DNA of 64,000 nt from an uncultured Pseudomonadales bacterium. GTDB taxonomy: Bacteria; Pseudomonadota; Gammaproteobacteria; Pseudomonadales; UBA7434. Shown here one piece after another: positions 1 to 10,200 of the stretch. The notes below the pieces were generated by a model that worked only from the letters and a program-made list of their open reading frames with translations, had not been told where the DNA came from and ran no database searches. The stretch's first letter is position 1, and each line of letters opens with the position of its first letter. The stretch spans positions 1 to 64,000 of the forward strand of contig CAJQKT010000022.1 in the NCBI GenBank assembly GCA_905478995.1, in the 5' to 3' direction. The translations under genes were made by a program, and so were the position numbers.

Positions 1-969
1 ATGATGGACTGGTCTGACCGTCACTGCCGTTATTTTTGGCGGCTGCTCTCAAGTCAAACAGTGCTCTACACCGAAATGGTAACCACAGGCGCACTCTTAC
101 ACGGCGATGTTGCGCGCCACCTCGCCCATGATGCCGCCGAACACCCGCTTGCCGTGCAGCTCGGTGGTAGCGACCCCAAAGACCTTGCCCATGCCGCTAA
201 GCTCTGCGAGCAGGCAGGCTATGGCGAAATTAATCTTAATGTAGGCTGCCCCAGCGAGCGTGTACAGTCGGGAGCTTTTGGTGCCTGCCTAATGAACGAG
301 CCCCACACCGTTGCCAACGGGATAAAAGCCATGCGCGATGCGGTGAGTATTCCGGTCACCATCAAGTGCCGTATTGGCGTTGACGACAACGACAGTTACG
401 CGGCCTTGAGTGAGTTTGTAGCCATCAATCGAGAGGCCGGCTGCTCTACGTTTATCATACACGCACGCAAAGCTTGGCTTTCGGGGCTTAGCCCAAAACA
501 AAATCGCGAAGTACCGCCGCTCAATTATCCCATGGTTTTTCAACTTAAGCGCGACTTCAATGCCTTAGAAATTATTTTAAATGGCGGCATCAAAACACTT
601 GAGGATTGCCGCGCCGCACTAAAACAGCTTAACGGGGTGATGATTGGGCGCGAAGCCTACCAAAACCCTTACCTGCTTGAGCGGGTCGATGCAGATATTT
701 TTGGCGACCAACAAGCACCGCTGCAATCACGTCTCGATATTGCGACAGCCTACGCGCCTTATATTGAGCAGCAACTGAGCCGTGGCTCGCGGCTTAATCA
801 TATGACTCGGCATATATTAGGGCTATTTAATGGTATGCCCGGCGCGCGGCAATGGCGCCGCTACATTAGCGAAAATGCGCATAAAACCGGTGCAGGTATC
901 GACGTTTATTTACAGTCACTCAATATTATTAGCGATGCTCACAGGCTTGCACAGCAACGCCAACCCTAG
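1..969 (+). CDS. dusA: tRNA-dihydrouridine(20/20a) synthase DusA, 5'-truncated by window edge
   Basis: FMN-dependent enzyme that reduces uridine to dihydrouridine in the tRNA D-loop. The visible protein opens inside the conserved N-terminal motif: full-length DusA proteins have a short strand ending in A-P-M before M-D-W-[ST]-D-R-H-C-R-Y-F. The first ATG here is therefore internal and the true start lies before base 1. The catalytic cysteine is in the N-V-G-C-P-S motif (about residue 83 of the visible part), and the FMN-phosphate region L-N-G-G-I followed by G-V-M-I-G-R is present. Length and C-terminus fit DusA. It converges on dinB with only 17 bases between stop codons. Confidence 0.95.
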   Translation: MMDWSDRHCRYFWRLLSSQTVLYTEMVTTGALLHGDVARHLAHDAAEHPLAVQLGGSDPKDLAHAAKLCEQAGYGEINLNVGCPSERVQSGAFGACLMNEPHTVANGIKAMRDAVSIPVTIKCRIGVDDNDSYAALSEFVAINREAGCSTFIIHARKAWLSGLSPKQNREVPPLNYPMVFQLKRDFNALEIILNGGIKTLEDCRAALKQLNGVMIGREAYQNPYLLERVDADIFGDQQAPLQSRLDIATAYAPYIEQQLSRGSRLNHMTRHILGLFNGMPGARQWRRYISENAHKTGAGIDVYLQSLNIISDAHRLAQQRQP

Positions 970-986
970 GCCCTATACGCTGCGTA

Positions 987-2246
987 TTACAGGAGCTTTA
1001 ACTGGCTGGTGTAAAAAACATTAACTGCTTGGATCTCGATACTGCCATCACTATTATCATGGGCTGGTTCGACTACACTCGCGTTATCAGCCCCCCTAGC
1101 CGCAGCACTGCTAACGTCTAGTTGTAAATGCGCAACACTTAACCCCAGCAAACGTACCGCTCGCTCGCCAGCCTCGGTTTTTGTTAACAGCGCTGGCAAT
1201 AAGCGTGTAATGCTTTGTTTATCGCTTAAACCACCATTGGGTGAAATGCTCCGCGTCACCACCTCAAAATTGGCATAGCGCAATTTTAGTGTGAGCGTTT
1301 TTGCATAGGCATTTTTTGCCTTCATGCGCTCAATCAAGGTATCGCAAATGAGCTCGAGCGCGGCCAACATCTCATGCGTATTTTGTAAATCATTTTGAAA
1401 GGTGCGTTCAGCGCCAATCGATTTGCGCTCGCGATTATTGTTCACTGAGCGATGATCGATGCCTCGCACAATATTGAAGTAGTACAAACCCTGTTTACCA
1501 AACGCATCAACTAGCTCGTGCTGCGGCCATTTTTTTAAGTCTTGCCCGGTCGCAATGCCCAGCTTATTCATTTTACGCTCGGTGGCCTGCCCTACCCCAT
1601 GAAATTTACGCACCGGCAAAAGAGCTAGCAAGGCCTCCGCCTCACCCGGTTTTATTACGCAAATACCGTTAGGTTTATTGCGATCCGAAGCAAGCTTAGC
1701 CAAAAACTTGTTATACGACACACCCGCCGATGCAGTGAGATTAAGCTCATCAAAAATAACTTGGCGTATTTCATTGGCAATGCGCTGTGCTGAACCGGCA
1801 AACCGCTGCTCGGTGCGGGCCCGATCAGTTACATCTAAATAAGCCTCATCTAACGACAACGGCTCCACTTTATCGGTGTAACGCTGAAAAATAGACTGAA
1901 TTAATCGCGATGCGTCTCGGTAGGCATCAAAGCGCGGCGATACAAAAATAGCCTGCGGACACTGACGATAGGCTTGACTCGAAGGCATGGCCGAGTGAAT
2001 GCCAAATACACGCGCTTCATAGCTGCAGGCCGCAACCACACCACGACTGTGCGGCTGCCCGCCTACAATAAGCGGCTTGCCGCGATACTCTGGGTTGTCT
2101 CGCTGCTCAACCGAAGCGAAGAAGGCATCCATATCAATATGAATGATTTTGCGATCTGACGCTGCAGTTTCAGAGCGCTCATAAATCACCGCAACGCGAT
2201 CTTGCACTATTAATTCACCCTGCAACGACTGCTCATCAGTTTGCAT
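987..2246 (-). CDS. dinB: DNA polymerase IV (Y-family translesion polymerase)
   Basis: Error-prone translesion polymerase. The palm carboxylates are visible: I-H-I-D-M-D (Asp38 and Asp40) and S-L-D-E-A-Y (Asp133, Glu134). The little-finger region follows, with G-V-S-Y-N-K-F-L-A-K and G-V-G-Q-A-T-E. At 419 aa it is longer than the usual roughly 350. The first 30 residues before D-R-K-I-I-H-I-D-M-D are extra, and the C-terminus continues about 25 residues past the family's usual end. No good ribosome binding site precedes the ATG at 2246; in-frame GTG codons nearer the conserved start exist, so the start is uncertain. I found no LexA-type operator (CTGT-N8-ACAG) upstream. Confidence 0.93.
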   Translation of the reverse strand: MQTDEQSLQGELIVQDRVAVIYERSETAASDRKIIHIDMDAFFASVEQRDNPEYRGKPLIVGGQPHSRGVVAACSYEARVFGIHSAMPSSQAYRQCPQAIFVSPRFDAYRDASRLIQSIFQRYTDKVEPLSLDEAYLDVTDRARTEQRFAGSAQRIANEIRQVIFDELNLTASAGVSYNKFLAKLASDRNKPNGICVIKPGEAEALLALLPVRKFHGVGQATERKMNKLGIATGQDLKKWPQHELVDAFGKQGLYYFNIVRGIDHRSVNNNRERKSIGAERTFQNDLQNTHEMLAALELICDTLIERMKAKNAYAKTLTLKLRYANFEVVTRSISPNGGLSDKQSITRLLPALLTKTEAGERAVRLLGLSVAHLQLDVSSAAARGADNASVVEPAHDNSDGSIEIQAVNVFYTSQLKLL

Positions 2247-2582
2247 AAAAAAAGACAGACGCCTGCATAGTTGATCTCAAAAAATCCAATGATAGTTTGC
2301 CACGCTCGTGACCCAATAGGCAAAAAAACTCGTAATAAGGTTTATTGTTGCGCTCCTTCAAGCTGGGCGCTGGCGCACTTTTCAGCTAAGCTGCCAGTGG
2401 TCAATTCCGTTCTATTAGACTGATCTACCCTGCCGTCAAATAATGCGGCCAAATAATGTGACTAAACAGTGTGACTAAGTAATGCCATCAAAGTAATGTG
2501 AGCAAATCCTGCGCCGAAACCATGCTGTTATACAAAACCTAATTGCAGCTCTTAATTAACGTTCCAATCACTTGGCTCCTTT
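2247..2582. other. Divergent intergenic region, dinB / ABC exporter
   Basis: This 336-base gap separates the divergent dinB and ABC-exporter genes and must hold both promoters. No ORF is convincing. Its only obvious structure is a degenerate 13-base tandem repeat at 2437-2502, listed separately. Confidence 0.7.
2437..2502. repeat. Degenerate 13-bp tandem repeat, about five units
   Basis: Successive units read CAAATAATGCGGC, CAAATAATGTGAC, TAAACAGTGTGAC, TAAGTAATGCCAT and a 14-base CAAAGTAATGTGAG, followed by CAAAT. The approximate consensus is YAAATAATGTGAC. The array ends 80 bases before the start codon of the ABC exporter. Confidence 0.65.
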
Positions 2583-4385
2583 ATGCGCCCTAGCCGCAGT
2601 CAGTTAACGCCTACTTCAGCAAGCTGGTCGAGCTTGACCGACCTGCTGCCCTACCTTCTAGAGTTTCGGGCGCGTATTGCCATCGCATTAGTCTGCCTAG
2701 TGGCCGCAAAACTGGCGAGTGTTGGGCTGCCCTTTGTGCTCAAGGATATTGTTGATCAACTCGATACCAAAACCAGCCAAACCGCTCTCTTAGTGTTGCC
2801 GCTATCACTATTACTTGCCTACGGCATAGTGCGCTTTGCCAACGTACTGTTTGGCCAATTACGCGACACCTTATTTGGACGCGTGACCGAGCGTGCTATG
2901 CGCCGCGTAGGCTATAAAGTGTTTGCGCACCTGCACGCACTTGACCTGGCTTTTCATTTAGATCGCCGCACCGGCGGCTTATCACGCGACATTGAGCGCG
3001 GCGTTAACGGCATTAGCTTTTTAATGCGCTTCATGGTTTTTAATATTGTACCTACATTCCTCGAATTTGGTTTGGTGATCGGCCTGCTTGCATGGAACTA
3101 CGAACCCGCTTTCGCGCTCATTGTTTTTGTTGCCGTAGTCACCTATATCGGCTTTTCGGTGGTTGCCACGGAATGGCGTACGCGCTTTATTCGTGAGGTG
3201 AACCTAGCAGAGTCGCGCAGCAGCACACGCTCAATTGACAGCTTAATTAACTTTGAAACGGTGAAGTATTTTACCAATGAACAATATGAATCCGACCACT
3301 ACGACACTGAACTGGCTAACTGGGAAGATGCGCGCCGCCGCAACCGTCTTACGCTGTTTGCATTAAATGCAGGCCAAACACTCATCATAGCCATCGCCAC
3401 CACACTGGCCATGATTTTAGCAGGCGCTAATGTGGTAGACGGCACCATGACCATTGGCGACTTCGTATTGATTAACGCCATGATGATACAGGTATTTGTC
3501 CCTCTTAACTTTTTAGGTTTCGTTTATCGCGAGATGAAAAGTTCGCTGGCCAATATTGAAGCGATGTTTGCGCTATTAAAAATAGAGCCCAAAGTAAAAG
3601 ACGCACCTCAAGCTAAATCGTTGGCAGCGCATGATGCAAAAATAGAATTCGCTAACGTGAGCTTCGCCTATCAACCCGAGCGGGAAATATTACACAAGGT
3701 GAACTTTGTACTTGAGCCACGCCAAAAGCTGGCTATTGTAGGCAGCAGTGGCTCGGGCAAGTCGACCATTATGAAATTACTGTTTCGATTTTACGATTGC
3801 ACTAGCGGCAGTATTTTTATTGACGGGCAAAACATTAACTCTGTCAGTCAATCTAGTTTACGTGCAGCTATTGGTGTAGTACCCCAAGATACCGTGCTAT
3901 TTAACGCCAGTATTTTCGACAATATTCGCTATGGCCGAGTGGATGCCAGTGATGACGACGTTTGGGAAGCGATTCGCATGGCGCACTTGTACGATTTTAT
4001 TGAACGCCTGCCCAAGCGGGAAAAAACGCGTGTTGGTGAGCGCGGACTCAAACTGTCGGGCGGCGAAAAACAGCGCGTCGCGATTGCTCGGGCGGTGCTG
4101 AAAAGGCCGCCTATTATGATTTTTGACGAAGCCACGTCATCGCTCGACAGCCAGTCAGAGCAAAGTATTTTGGCGGCGATTGCAGAGATTGCCCGCGAAC
4201 ATACTAGTGTCGTGATTGCGCATCGATTGTCGACCATTGTTGATGCAGATTCTATTGTAGTACTTGAACAAGGCCACATTATAGAACAAGGCACCCACGC
4301 CCAACTGCTAAGCCAAGGCGGCAAGTATTTTGAGATGTGGACTATTCAACAAAAAGATACCGACGCTAACTGCGAAGTATCATAG
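2583..4385 (+). CDS. Atm1/HMT1-type ABC exporter (fused permease and ATPase)
   Basis: Half-transporter with an N-terminal membrane domain (about residues 20-330, six predicted helices) and a C-terminal nucleotide-binding domain. The ATPase shows Walker A G-S-S-G-S-G-K-S-T from residue 387, signature L-S-G-G-E-K from residue 491, Walker B I-M-I-F-D-E followed by A-T-S-S-L-D, and the H-loop histidine in I-A-H-R-L-S-T-I. The stretch N-F-E-T-V-K-Y-F-T-N-E, with L-I-N before it, is typical of the mitochondrial Atm1 / bacterial heavy-metal-exporter branch, whose members export glutathione-linked sulfur or metal conjugates. The substrate here is an inference from family. Single gene, with a repeat-bearing leader upstream. 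Confidence 0.9.
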   Translation: MRPSRSQLTPTSASWSSLTDLLPYLLEFRARIAIALVCLVAAKLASVGLPFVLKDIVDQLDTKTSQTALLVLPLSLLLAYGIVRFANVLFGQLRDTLFGRVTERAMRRVGYKVFAHLHALDLAFHLDRRTGGLSRDIERGVNGISFLMRFMVFNIVPTFLEFGLVIGLLAWNYEPAFALIVFVAVVTYIGFSVVATEWRTRFIREVNLAESRSSTRSIDSLINFETVKYFTNEQYESDHYDTELANWEDARRRNRLTLFALNAGQTLIIAIATTLAMILAGANVVDGTMTIGDFVLINAMMIQVFVPLNFLGFVYREMKSSLANIEAMFALLKIEPKVKDAPQAKSLAAHDAKIEFANVSFAYQPEREILHKVNFVLEPRQKLAIVGSSGSGKSTIMKLLFRFYDCTSGSIFIDGQNINSVSQSSLRAAIGVVPQDTVLFNASIFDNIRYGRVDASDDDVWEAIRMAHLYDFIERLPKREKTRVGERGLKLSGGEKQRVAIARAVLKRPPIMIFDEATSSLDSQSEQSILAAIAEIAREHTSVVIAHRLSTIVDADSIVVLEQGHIIEQGTHAQLLSQGGKYFEMWTIQQKDTDANCEVS

Positions 4386-4438
4386 GTTGATTAACACGGT
4401 GGCGAGCGGTGGATTTGTTAGCACTAAAAAATATAGGG

Positions 4439-5317
4439 CTAGGCAAGGCTAGGCCGCAAATGGAGTAAACACCCGTTACCCGCCAGTGTTAAGTGGTATA
4501 TTGTGACGCTTTTGCCGTCAACAACCTGCTGCTGCCTTTCAAGGATGCCTTTATCAATTAAGAAGTCGAGCATCTCGGTAGAGAGCTCTTCAAACTTAGC
4601 TTTAGCCGCAATTTCGGCTTGTGTTGCCATACCGCGCAATGAATACAGTGCTTGCATGACACGCGCTTCGTGCTGTGAAAAATCGTGCAGCGGCCCTGCA
4701 TAAGCTGGGAATTGCTTCTCGTGGTAGCGCCCGCAAACACTTTTATAAGACTCTTGCATCGCATCAATATCATCAGCCTTGCTCTGGGTAAGCTGAAAGG
4801 TATGAAAAACACCCGCCATTTTGTCACGATAATCTACCTTGGCTAGAAAAATAGGCAACCCGCAATCTTTAGCCACATGATAGAAGCCTGTTTTCCATTT
4901 GGCTACGCCGCCACGAGTACCTTCAGGAGTAAACAAAAAGAAAATGCGCTCGTTTTTATGCCGCTTAACAAACGTTTTAATTTGATCAACCTGGCCTGAT
5001 GCTGAGCGGTCAATGGGTATGCCACCCAGCCACAACATAAATGAGCCCATTATCGGCAGCTCGCACCAACTTTTTTTAATCGAAAAATAAATTTTAATAT
5101 CCAATAGAATGGCTACGCCTAATGCATAGAAAAAATCCCAATTGGATGTATGGGGGGCGGCAATAGTCACTCCAGCACCGTCGCCCAAATCGCTAGTGGT
5201 TTGCCAGCCCGAGAGCTTGAACCAAGCACGGTAGAAATATTTAAAAAAAAACTTAAACACCACACCATCAAAAATAGTCTTATCACGCATGGTGCAATTT
5301 TTTTGTTTGAATGACAT
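4439..5317 (-). CDS. PlsC-like acyltransferase with C-terminal winged-helix-like extension
   Basis: Membrane-associated acyltransferase of the 1-acylglycerol-3-phosphate acyltransferase superfamily. The catalytic H-x4-D motif is H56-T-S-N-W-D61, followed by a G-G-I-P-I-D-R block (about 98-104) and F-T-P-E-G-T-R (about 129-135). The N-terminal 35 residues are hydrophobic and aromatic, fitting membrane association. Residues about 218-280 are not part of the usual fold. They look like a small winged-helix: a helix ending L-R-G-M, then A-T-Q-A-E-I-A-A-K-A, a second helix ending L-I-D-K-G-I-L-E-R, and a beta-hairpin V-T-I-Y-H-L-T. The acyl acceptor is unknown. The first ATG has a weak AAGG upstream and is kept. 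Confidence 0.8.
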   Translation of the reverse strand: MSFKQKNCTMRDKTIFDGVVFKFFFKYFYRAWFKLSGWQTTSDLGDGAGVTIAAPHTSNWDFFYALGVAILLDIKIYFSIKKSWCELPIMGSFMLWLGGIPIDRSASGQVDQIKTFVKRHKNERIFFLFTPEGTRGGVAKWKTGFYHVAKDCGLPIFLAKVDYRDKMAGVFHTFQLTQSKADDIDAMQESYKSVCGRYHEKQFPAYAGPLHDFSQHEARVMQALYSLRGMATQAEIAAKAKFEELSTEMLDFLIDKGILERQQQVVDGKSVTIYHLTLAGNGCLLHLRPSLA

Positions 5318-5710
5318 ATAACTGCCTTATAAAAGAAAATATTGGCAAAATTTTTTTGCGAGGCCTATTTTAGTGCCGAACTTCCATCGATGCCTGTGAG
5401 ATATTCCCACCTAGAGCCCGCCACCACGGGCCTTGACTCTGCGACTATCCCCTCCGCGTAACATAGCGGATACAGTTCCCTCGGCGTCTCGGCTGGTCAA
5501 TTATAACACGAATTTAATTACAAATAGGCAGCAAACTCGGCCCCGCGGCACTAATAAGCCTGCAAGGGCTTATATAAAAATACCTCTTAGTAATCCGCGT
5601 TTGTCTCACTCACCTCAACGCAGTACACTCTTAGACCTACTACAATCGGTGAGTAAACGAAGCAGCCACTTTTTCTCAACCAAAGAATTTTTAGCGGGAA
5701 CAAACACCCA
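5318..5710. other. Divergent intergenic region, acyltransferase / serine hydrolase
   Basis: A 393-base gap between divergently transcribed genes. A 93-codon open frame (5433-5714, TTG start) overlaps the hydrolase start by four bases, but it has no ribosome binding site and no recognisable composition, so I do not call it. No hairpin or repeat stands out. Confidence 0.5.
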
Positions 5711-6937
5711 ATGAAAAGTCATCGCTCCAAATTTCGTTCGGCAATACTACTGCTTGGCCTTATTGTTAGTGCGGCACTGATCCTTCAATACGCGCCCATT
5801 ATGCAGCGCGTTTATGCATTGGCCACACTGGCCGATGCCGATAAAATCGCAAGGAACTTCATGTCAATTGGAGAACGCGTTCCCGTTAATCTTATTGCAC
5901 CGTCGAGTACGCCGTACCGATTTGCAGAATCTTCACAAACAATTGAACTACCAGCCTCTTTTGTCAGCCAACAAATAACCAACAGCACCGAAGAATTTTT
6001 GCAACAAACCGGCTCAACGGGCATGTTAATACTCCGCAACGGTAAAACAGTTTACGAACGATACTGGCAGGGCATGCAAGCAAACACCACCCATATTTCT
6101 TTTTCGATTGCAAAGTCGTTCACTTCAGCGTTAATTGGCATTGCCATCGATGATCAACTGATAGGTAGTGTAGATGACCCCGTTGTGAAGTATCTACCCG
6201 AGCTTGAGAATAGTGGTTATGCTAACGCCACGTTAGCCGACTGCCTAGAAATGAGCGGAGGTGTTTTGTTTAACGAAGACTACGGTGATAAAAAATCGGA
6301 CATTAATCGCTTTCAAAAAAATTACGCCATGGGTGGTGTAATGAGCGAATTCATCAGCAAGTTGACGTCGCAAAGAGAACCCGGTGAATTTAACCAATAC
6401 AACAGCATGGACGCGCAAGTGGCTGGCATGGTCTTACGAGCGGCTATTGGCGAGCAATCTCTAGCCGATTACATGCAAGAAAAGCTGTGGCAACCGCTAG
6501 GCGCGCAAGACGAAGCCCAATGGCTAATAGACAGCGATGGCATGGAATTAGCACTGGGCGGATTAAACGTGACCTTGCGCGACTACGCCAAATTCGGCCA
6601 GCTATTTTTACAAAATGGTCAATGGGGCAAGCAACAAATAATCTCTGCCGACTGGGTCAAGCAATCGACTGAACCGCATGCGCCGCACTTAATGCCTGGC
6701 GATGACAACCCATTATCGAGCCAAGCCTTTGGCTATGCTTATTTTTGGTGGATCCCCATCGAACCCTACGGCAATGATTTTTTTGCCTCGGGTATCTATA
6801 ACCAATACATTTATACCAACCCTGAAAAGTCGTTGGTTATTGTCAAAACCTCGGCCAACCCTCATTTTACGCAAGACGTTTTAGGCTCAAAAATGGCTTA
6901 TGTTGATTTATTTCAAACCATTGCAAAAGGCCTCTAA
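5711..6937 (+). CDS. Exported serine hydrolase, class C beta-lactamase / penicillin-binding-protein fold
   Basis: Serine hydrolase of the beta-lactamase family (class C / esterase EstB-like / DD-peptidase fold). An uncleaved signal anchor or signal peptide spans about residues 9-27. The nucleophile motif S-x-x-K is S132-I-A-K135 within I-S-F-S-I-A-K-S-F. The second motif is probably the Tyr of F-N-Q-Y-N-S-M-D, followed by a region A-L-G-G-L-N-V-T typical of the family. The protein probably acts in the periplasm. The substrate cannot be told from sequence; members include esterases, amidases and beta-lactamases. A purine-rich GCGGGAA lies about 10 bases before the ATG. It stands alone, with about 300 bases before the next gene. 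Confidence 0.8.
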   Translation: MKSHRSKFRSAILLLGLIVSAALILQYAPIMQRVYALATLADADKIARNFMSIGERVPVNLIAPSSTPYRFAESSQTIELPASFVSQQITNSTEEFLQQTGSTGMLILRNGKTVYERYWQGMQANTTHISFSIAKSFTSALIGIAIDDQLIGSVDDPVVKYLPELENSGYANATLADCLEMSGGVLFNEDYGDKKSDINRFQKNYAMGGVMSEFISKLTSQREPGEFNQYNSMDAQVAGMVLRAAIGEQSLADYMQEKLWQPLGAQDEAQWLIDSDGMELALGGLNVTLRDYAKFGQLFLQNGQWGKQQIISADWVKQSTEPHAPHLMPGDDNPLSSQAFGYAYFWWIPIEPYGNDFFASGIYNQYIYTNPEKSLVIVKTSANPHFTQDVLGSKMAYVDLFQTIAKGL

Positions 6938-7235
6938 ATCATATGATCCAATATTCGCTTTTTGGCGCTTAAGCAAAGGTTACAAGGGCAATATAGGCGC
7001 ACGACACACTGCCAACACGGTAAAAACGCGCTAATTCTCATGTGCTAAAATATTAAGCAGTTAATAAAAAGAACGCTGCATTGCCATAGAACAGGGTGAT
7101 ATTTTGAGTAGGAAAAAAGCTGTCAACCAATAGAAAGTTGGCACGTTTTTACGTTACTCAACCAACAAAAAATTAATACCCAGACAGCAACAGAACCTGA
7201 AATACACATAAAAACAAAGGGTTGGAGATAACAAT
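6938..7235. other. Intergenic region before the propeller-cytochrome gene
   Basis: 298 bases with no credible ORF or terminator. It ends in a clear ribosome binding site, TTGGAGATAAC, just before the ATG at 7236. The A/T-rich final 100 bases are the likely promoter region. Confidence 0.5.
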
Positions 7236-10200
7236 ATGCTGCAAAAATCCAAATTGTTAACGAATTTCGGCGGCCTATTGTGTCTTATATTCGCCTCAGC
7301 ACTCAGTGCACAGCCCTCTTACCACTTGTTCGAAAGCGGTCATGTAAGGCCCATAGCCATGTCGCCCGATGGCAGCAAGTTGTTTTCAGTCAACACCCCC
7401 GATAATCGCCTAGAAATTTATGCTGTGACCAATGAAGGGTTATCTCATGTCGCTTCGGTGCCGGTCGGCATGGAACCGGTTGCGGTTGCGGCTCGCAACA
7501 ATAACGAAGTATGGGTAGTAAACCACTTGTCAGATAGCGTCAGCATCGTAGATGTTGGCGCAACACCGCCGCTAGTTGCTGGAACACTACTTGTTGGTGA
7601 TGAACCGCGCGATATTGTTTTTGGCGGCACAAACGCTGATCGCGTATTTATTAGCGCCGCCCACCGTGGGCAACATCGCACGCATTCATCATTAAACGGT
7701 GTGGTCGGCGCTGGCGATCCGCAGCTAACAACCCCCGATGTTGGGCGCGCAGACGTTTGGATTTTCGATGCCAGTAATACGGGCCTGAATACAGCCATCG
7801 GTGGCATACCGCAACGCATTGTCACGACCTTTTCAGATACACCACGCGCACTTGCTGTGAGCCCCGACGGCAACACTATTTATGTGGCTGCATTTATGTC
7901 GGGCAACCGCACCACAACAGTCAGTGAAGTCTCAGTGTGCAACGGCTTTCAAATGGCTGGCGGCTCAAACTGCCAAGCCGGTGCACCCGGTGGTGTACCC
8001 GGCCCCTTCACCAATGACCCAGCAAGCGGTAATTCGGGCATCGCACCGGAAACCGGTTTAATCGTGAAATTTGACGGCAATAGCTGGCTTGACGCCGTCG
8101 GTCGTGACTGGAGCGCCGTTGTGAACATAGGGCTTCCAGACAAAGATGTTTTTTCCTTCAATGCTAACACCACCTCACCCAGCGATCTCAATCTCACGGA
8201 ATATGCAGGGGCAGGCACGGTACTGTACAACATGGTTGTAAACCCTATTACCGGCAAACTTTATGTGTCCAACCATGAATCACCCAATGACGTTCGCTTC
8301 GAAGGCCCCGGTGATTTTGGGGGTAGCACCGTACAAGGTAATCTCTCTCAAACTCGCCTCACTGTCATTGATCCTGTCACAGGAAATGTAGCTCCTAAGC
8401 ATTTAAACCAACATATTGACTACGCTAAACTCCATACTGAAAACGACCCTCAAACGCATGCTGACATTGCTGCTATGCGCCCACATACGTTGGCGATCCC
8501 ATTACAAATAGTCACCAATAGCACCGGCGACACCGTTTATTTAGCCGCTTTTGGTTCTAGCAAAATTGGCGTGTTTACAGCAGCCGAAATAGAAGATACT
8601 AATTTTTCAAGCAATTTCGACCCCTCTGCTGCAAGTGGCGATTATATCGATACCGCAGGCGGCCCCAGTGGCTTAGCGTTAGACGAAGCCAATGGCAAAC
8701 TTTATGTTATGCAGCGCTTCGATCATAGTATTGCTGAAATTGATTTAAATTCGGGCGCGACACTGGCCACACATTTATTGTCTGATCCGGAGCCGGCACT
8801 CATTAAAAATGGCCGGCCCTTTCTTTACGATTCACAGCTGAGCTCCGGCAATGGTGAATCATCGTGCGCCAGCTGCCATGTATTCGGCGACCTTGACCAC
8901 CTAGCTTGGAACTTGGGTGATCCTGACGAGGCCATTTCGGCTACTAATAATCAGCCCAGCGCGACTGGATTTATCGGTCCACAATTTGGACCGCGCCCTT
9001 TTCACCCAATGAAGGGCCCGATGACCACTCAAACCCTGCGCGGCATGGCAACTCACGGAGCCATGCATTGGCGCGGCGATCGAGTTGATGGCTTTTTCGG
9101 CGCCGACCCGTGTAATGAACCCAATGGGGCGGCCTGCAGTGAGGAAGCTTCATTCAACAATTTCATTTTGGCCTTTGAAGGACTGCTGGGCAAACACGGT
9201 ACGATTAGCCCCTCACAAATGCAGCAATTTACTGACTTTATTTTAGAGTTGCGCCTGCCGCCCAACCCTGTTGCCAACCTCGATAATAGTTTCACACCGG
9301 CTCAAGCCAATGGTGCAGGTTTTTTTATTGGCCCCACAAGCGATCAAATTTTTAATTGCGATGGCTGCCATAAGCTAGACCCTGCCAATGGTTTTTTTGG
9401 CACGGACGGACGTGAATCGGTTGAGGGTGAACCACAAAACATGAAGATCTCACACCTGCGCAATCTGTACCAAAAAGTCGGGATGTTTGGCACTTCTCAT
9501 GTCGGCGGCCCTGGCACCGACCAAATTCGTGGCGCAGGCTTTTTACATGATGGCTCCATTGGTACCGTTGACCATTTTCTAAGTGCCCCTGTATTCCCAC
9601 AATTGCTCGATCAAAATGGCACACCCAATCAGATGAGAGCTGATGTCGAACAGTTTATGCTGGCATTTCCAACCGATTTAGCGCCGATAGTTGGCCAGCA
9701 AGTGACGCTTACCGCCAATAATGCTTCATCGGTCAATTCCCGCGTTGATCTACTAATTAACCGAGCCCAATCAAGTTTCACCTCGTTAATACTTGGCGGC
9801 GTAACCAATGAGTGCGATTTGATAGTCAAAGGTTCGCTGAATGGCCAAGCGCGGGGCTGGCTGCTGCAGGCTAACGGTTCATTTGTTGACGATACAGGCA
9901 ACAGCATCAGTGAGGCTGCACTCCGTGCGCTACCGGCTTCTGCAGGGCCACTAACGTTCACTTGCACCGTACCTGGTTCAGGTGTGCGCATGGCCATAAA
10001 TCGGGATGAAGACGCTCTCCTTGATGGGCTGGATAACTGCCCTGCCACCGACAATAACAGTCAACTCAATAGCGACGGCGATAGCCAAGGTAACGCCTGT
10101 GATCTTGACGACGATAACGATGATTTAACTGATGCCCAGGAGATAGCGATTGGTACAGATCCAATCCTTTATGATACCGATGGTGATACCTTTAATGATG

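Noticed and set aside
5433-5714. 93-codon frame overlapping the serine hydrolase start by four bases
   Set aside because: TTG start, no ribosome binding site, odd composition; probably chance.
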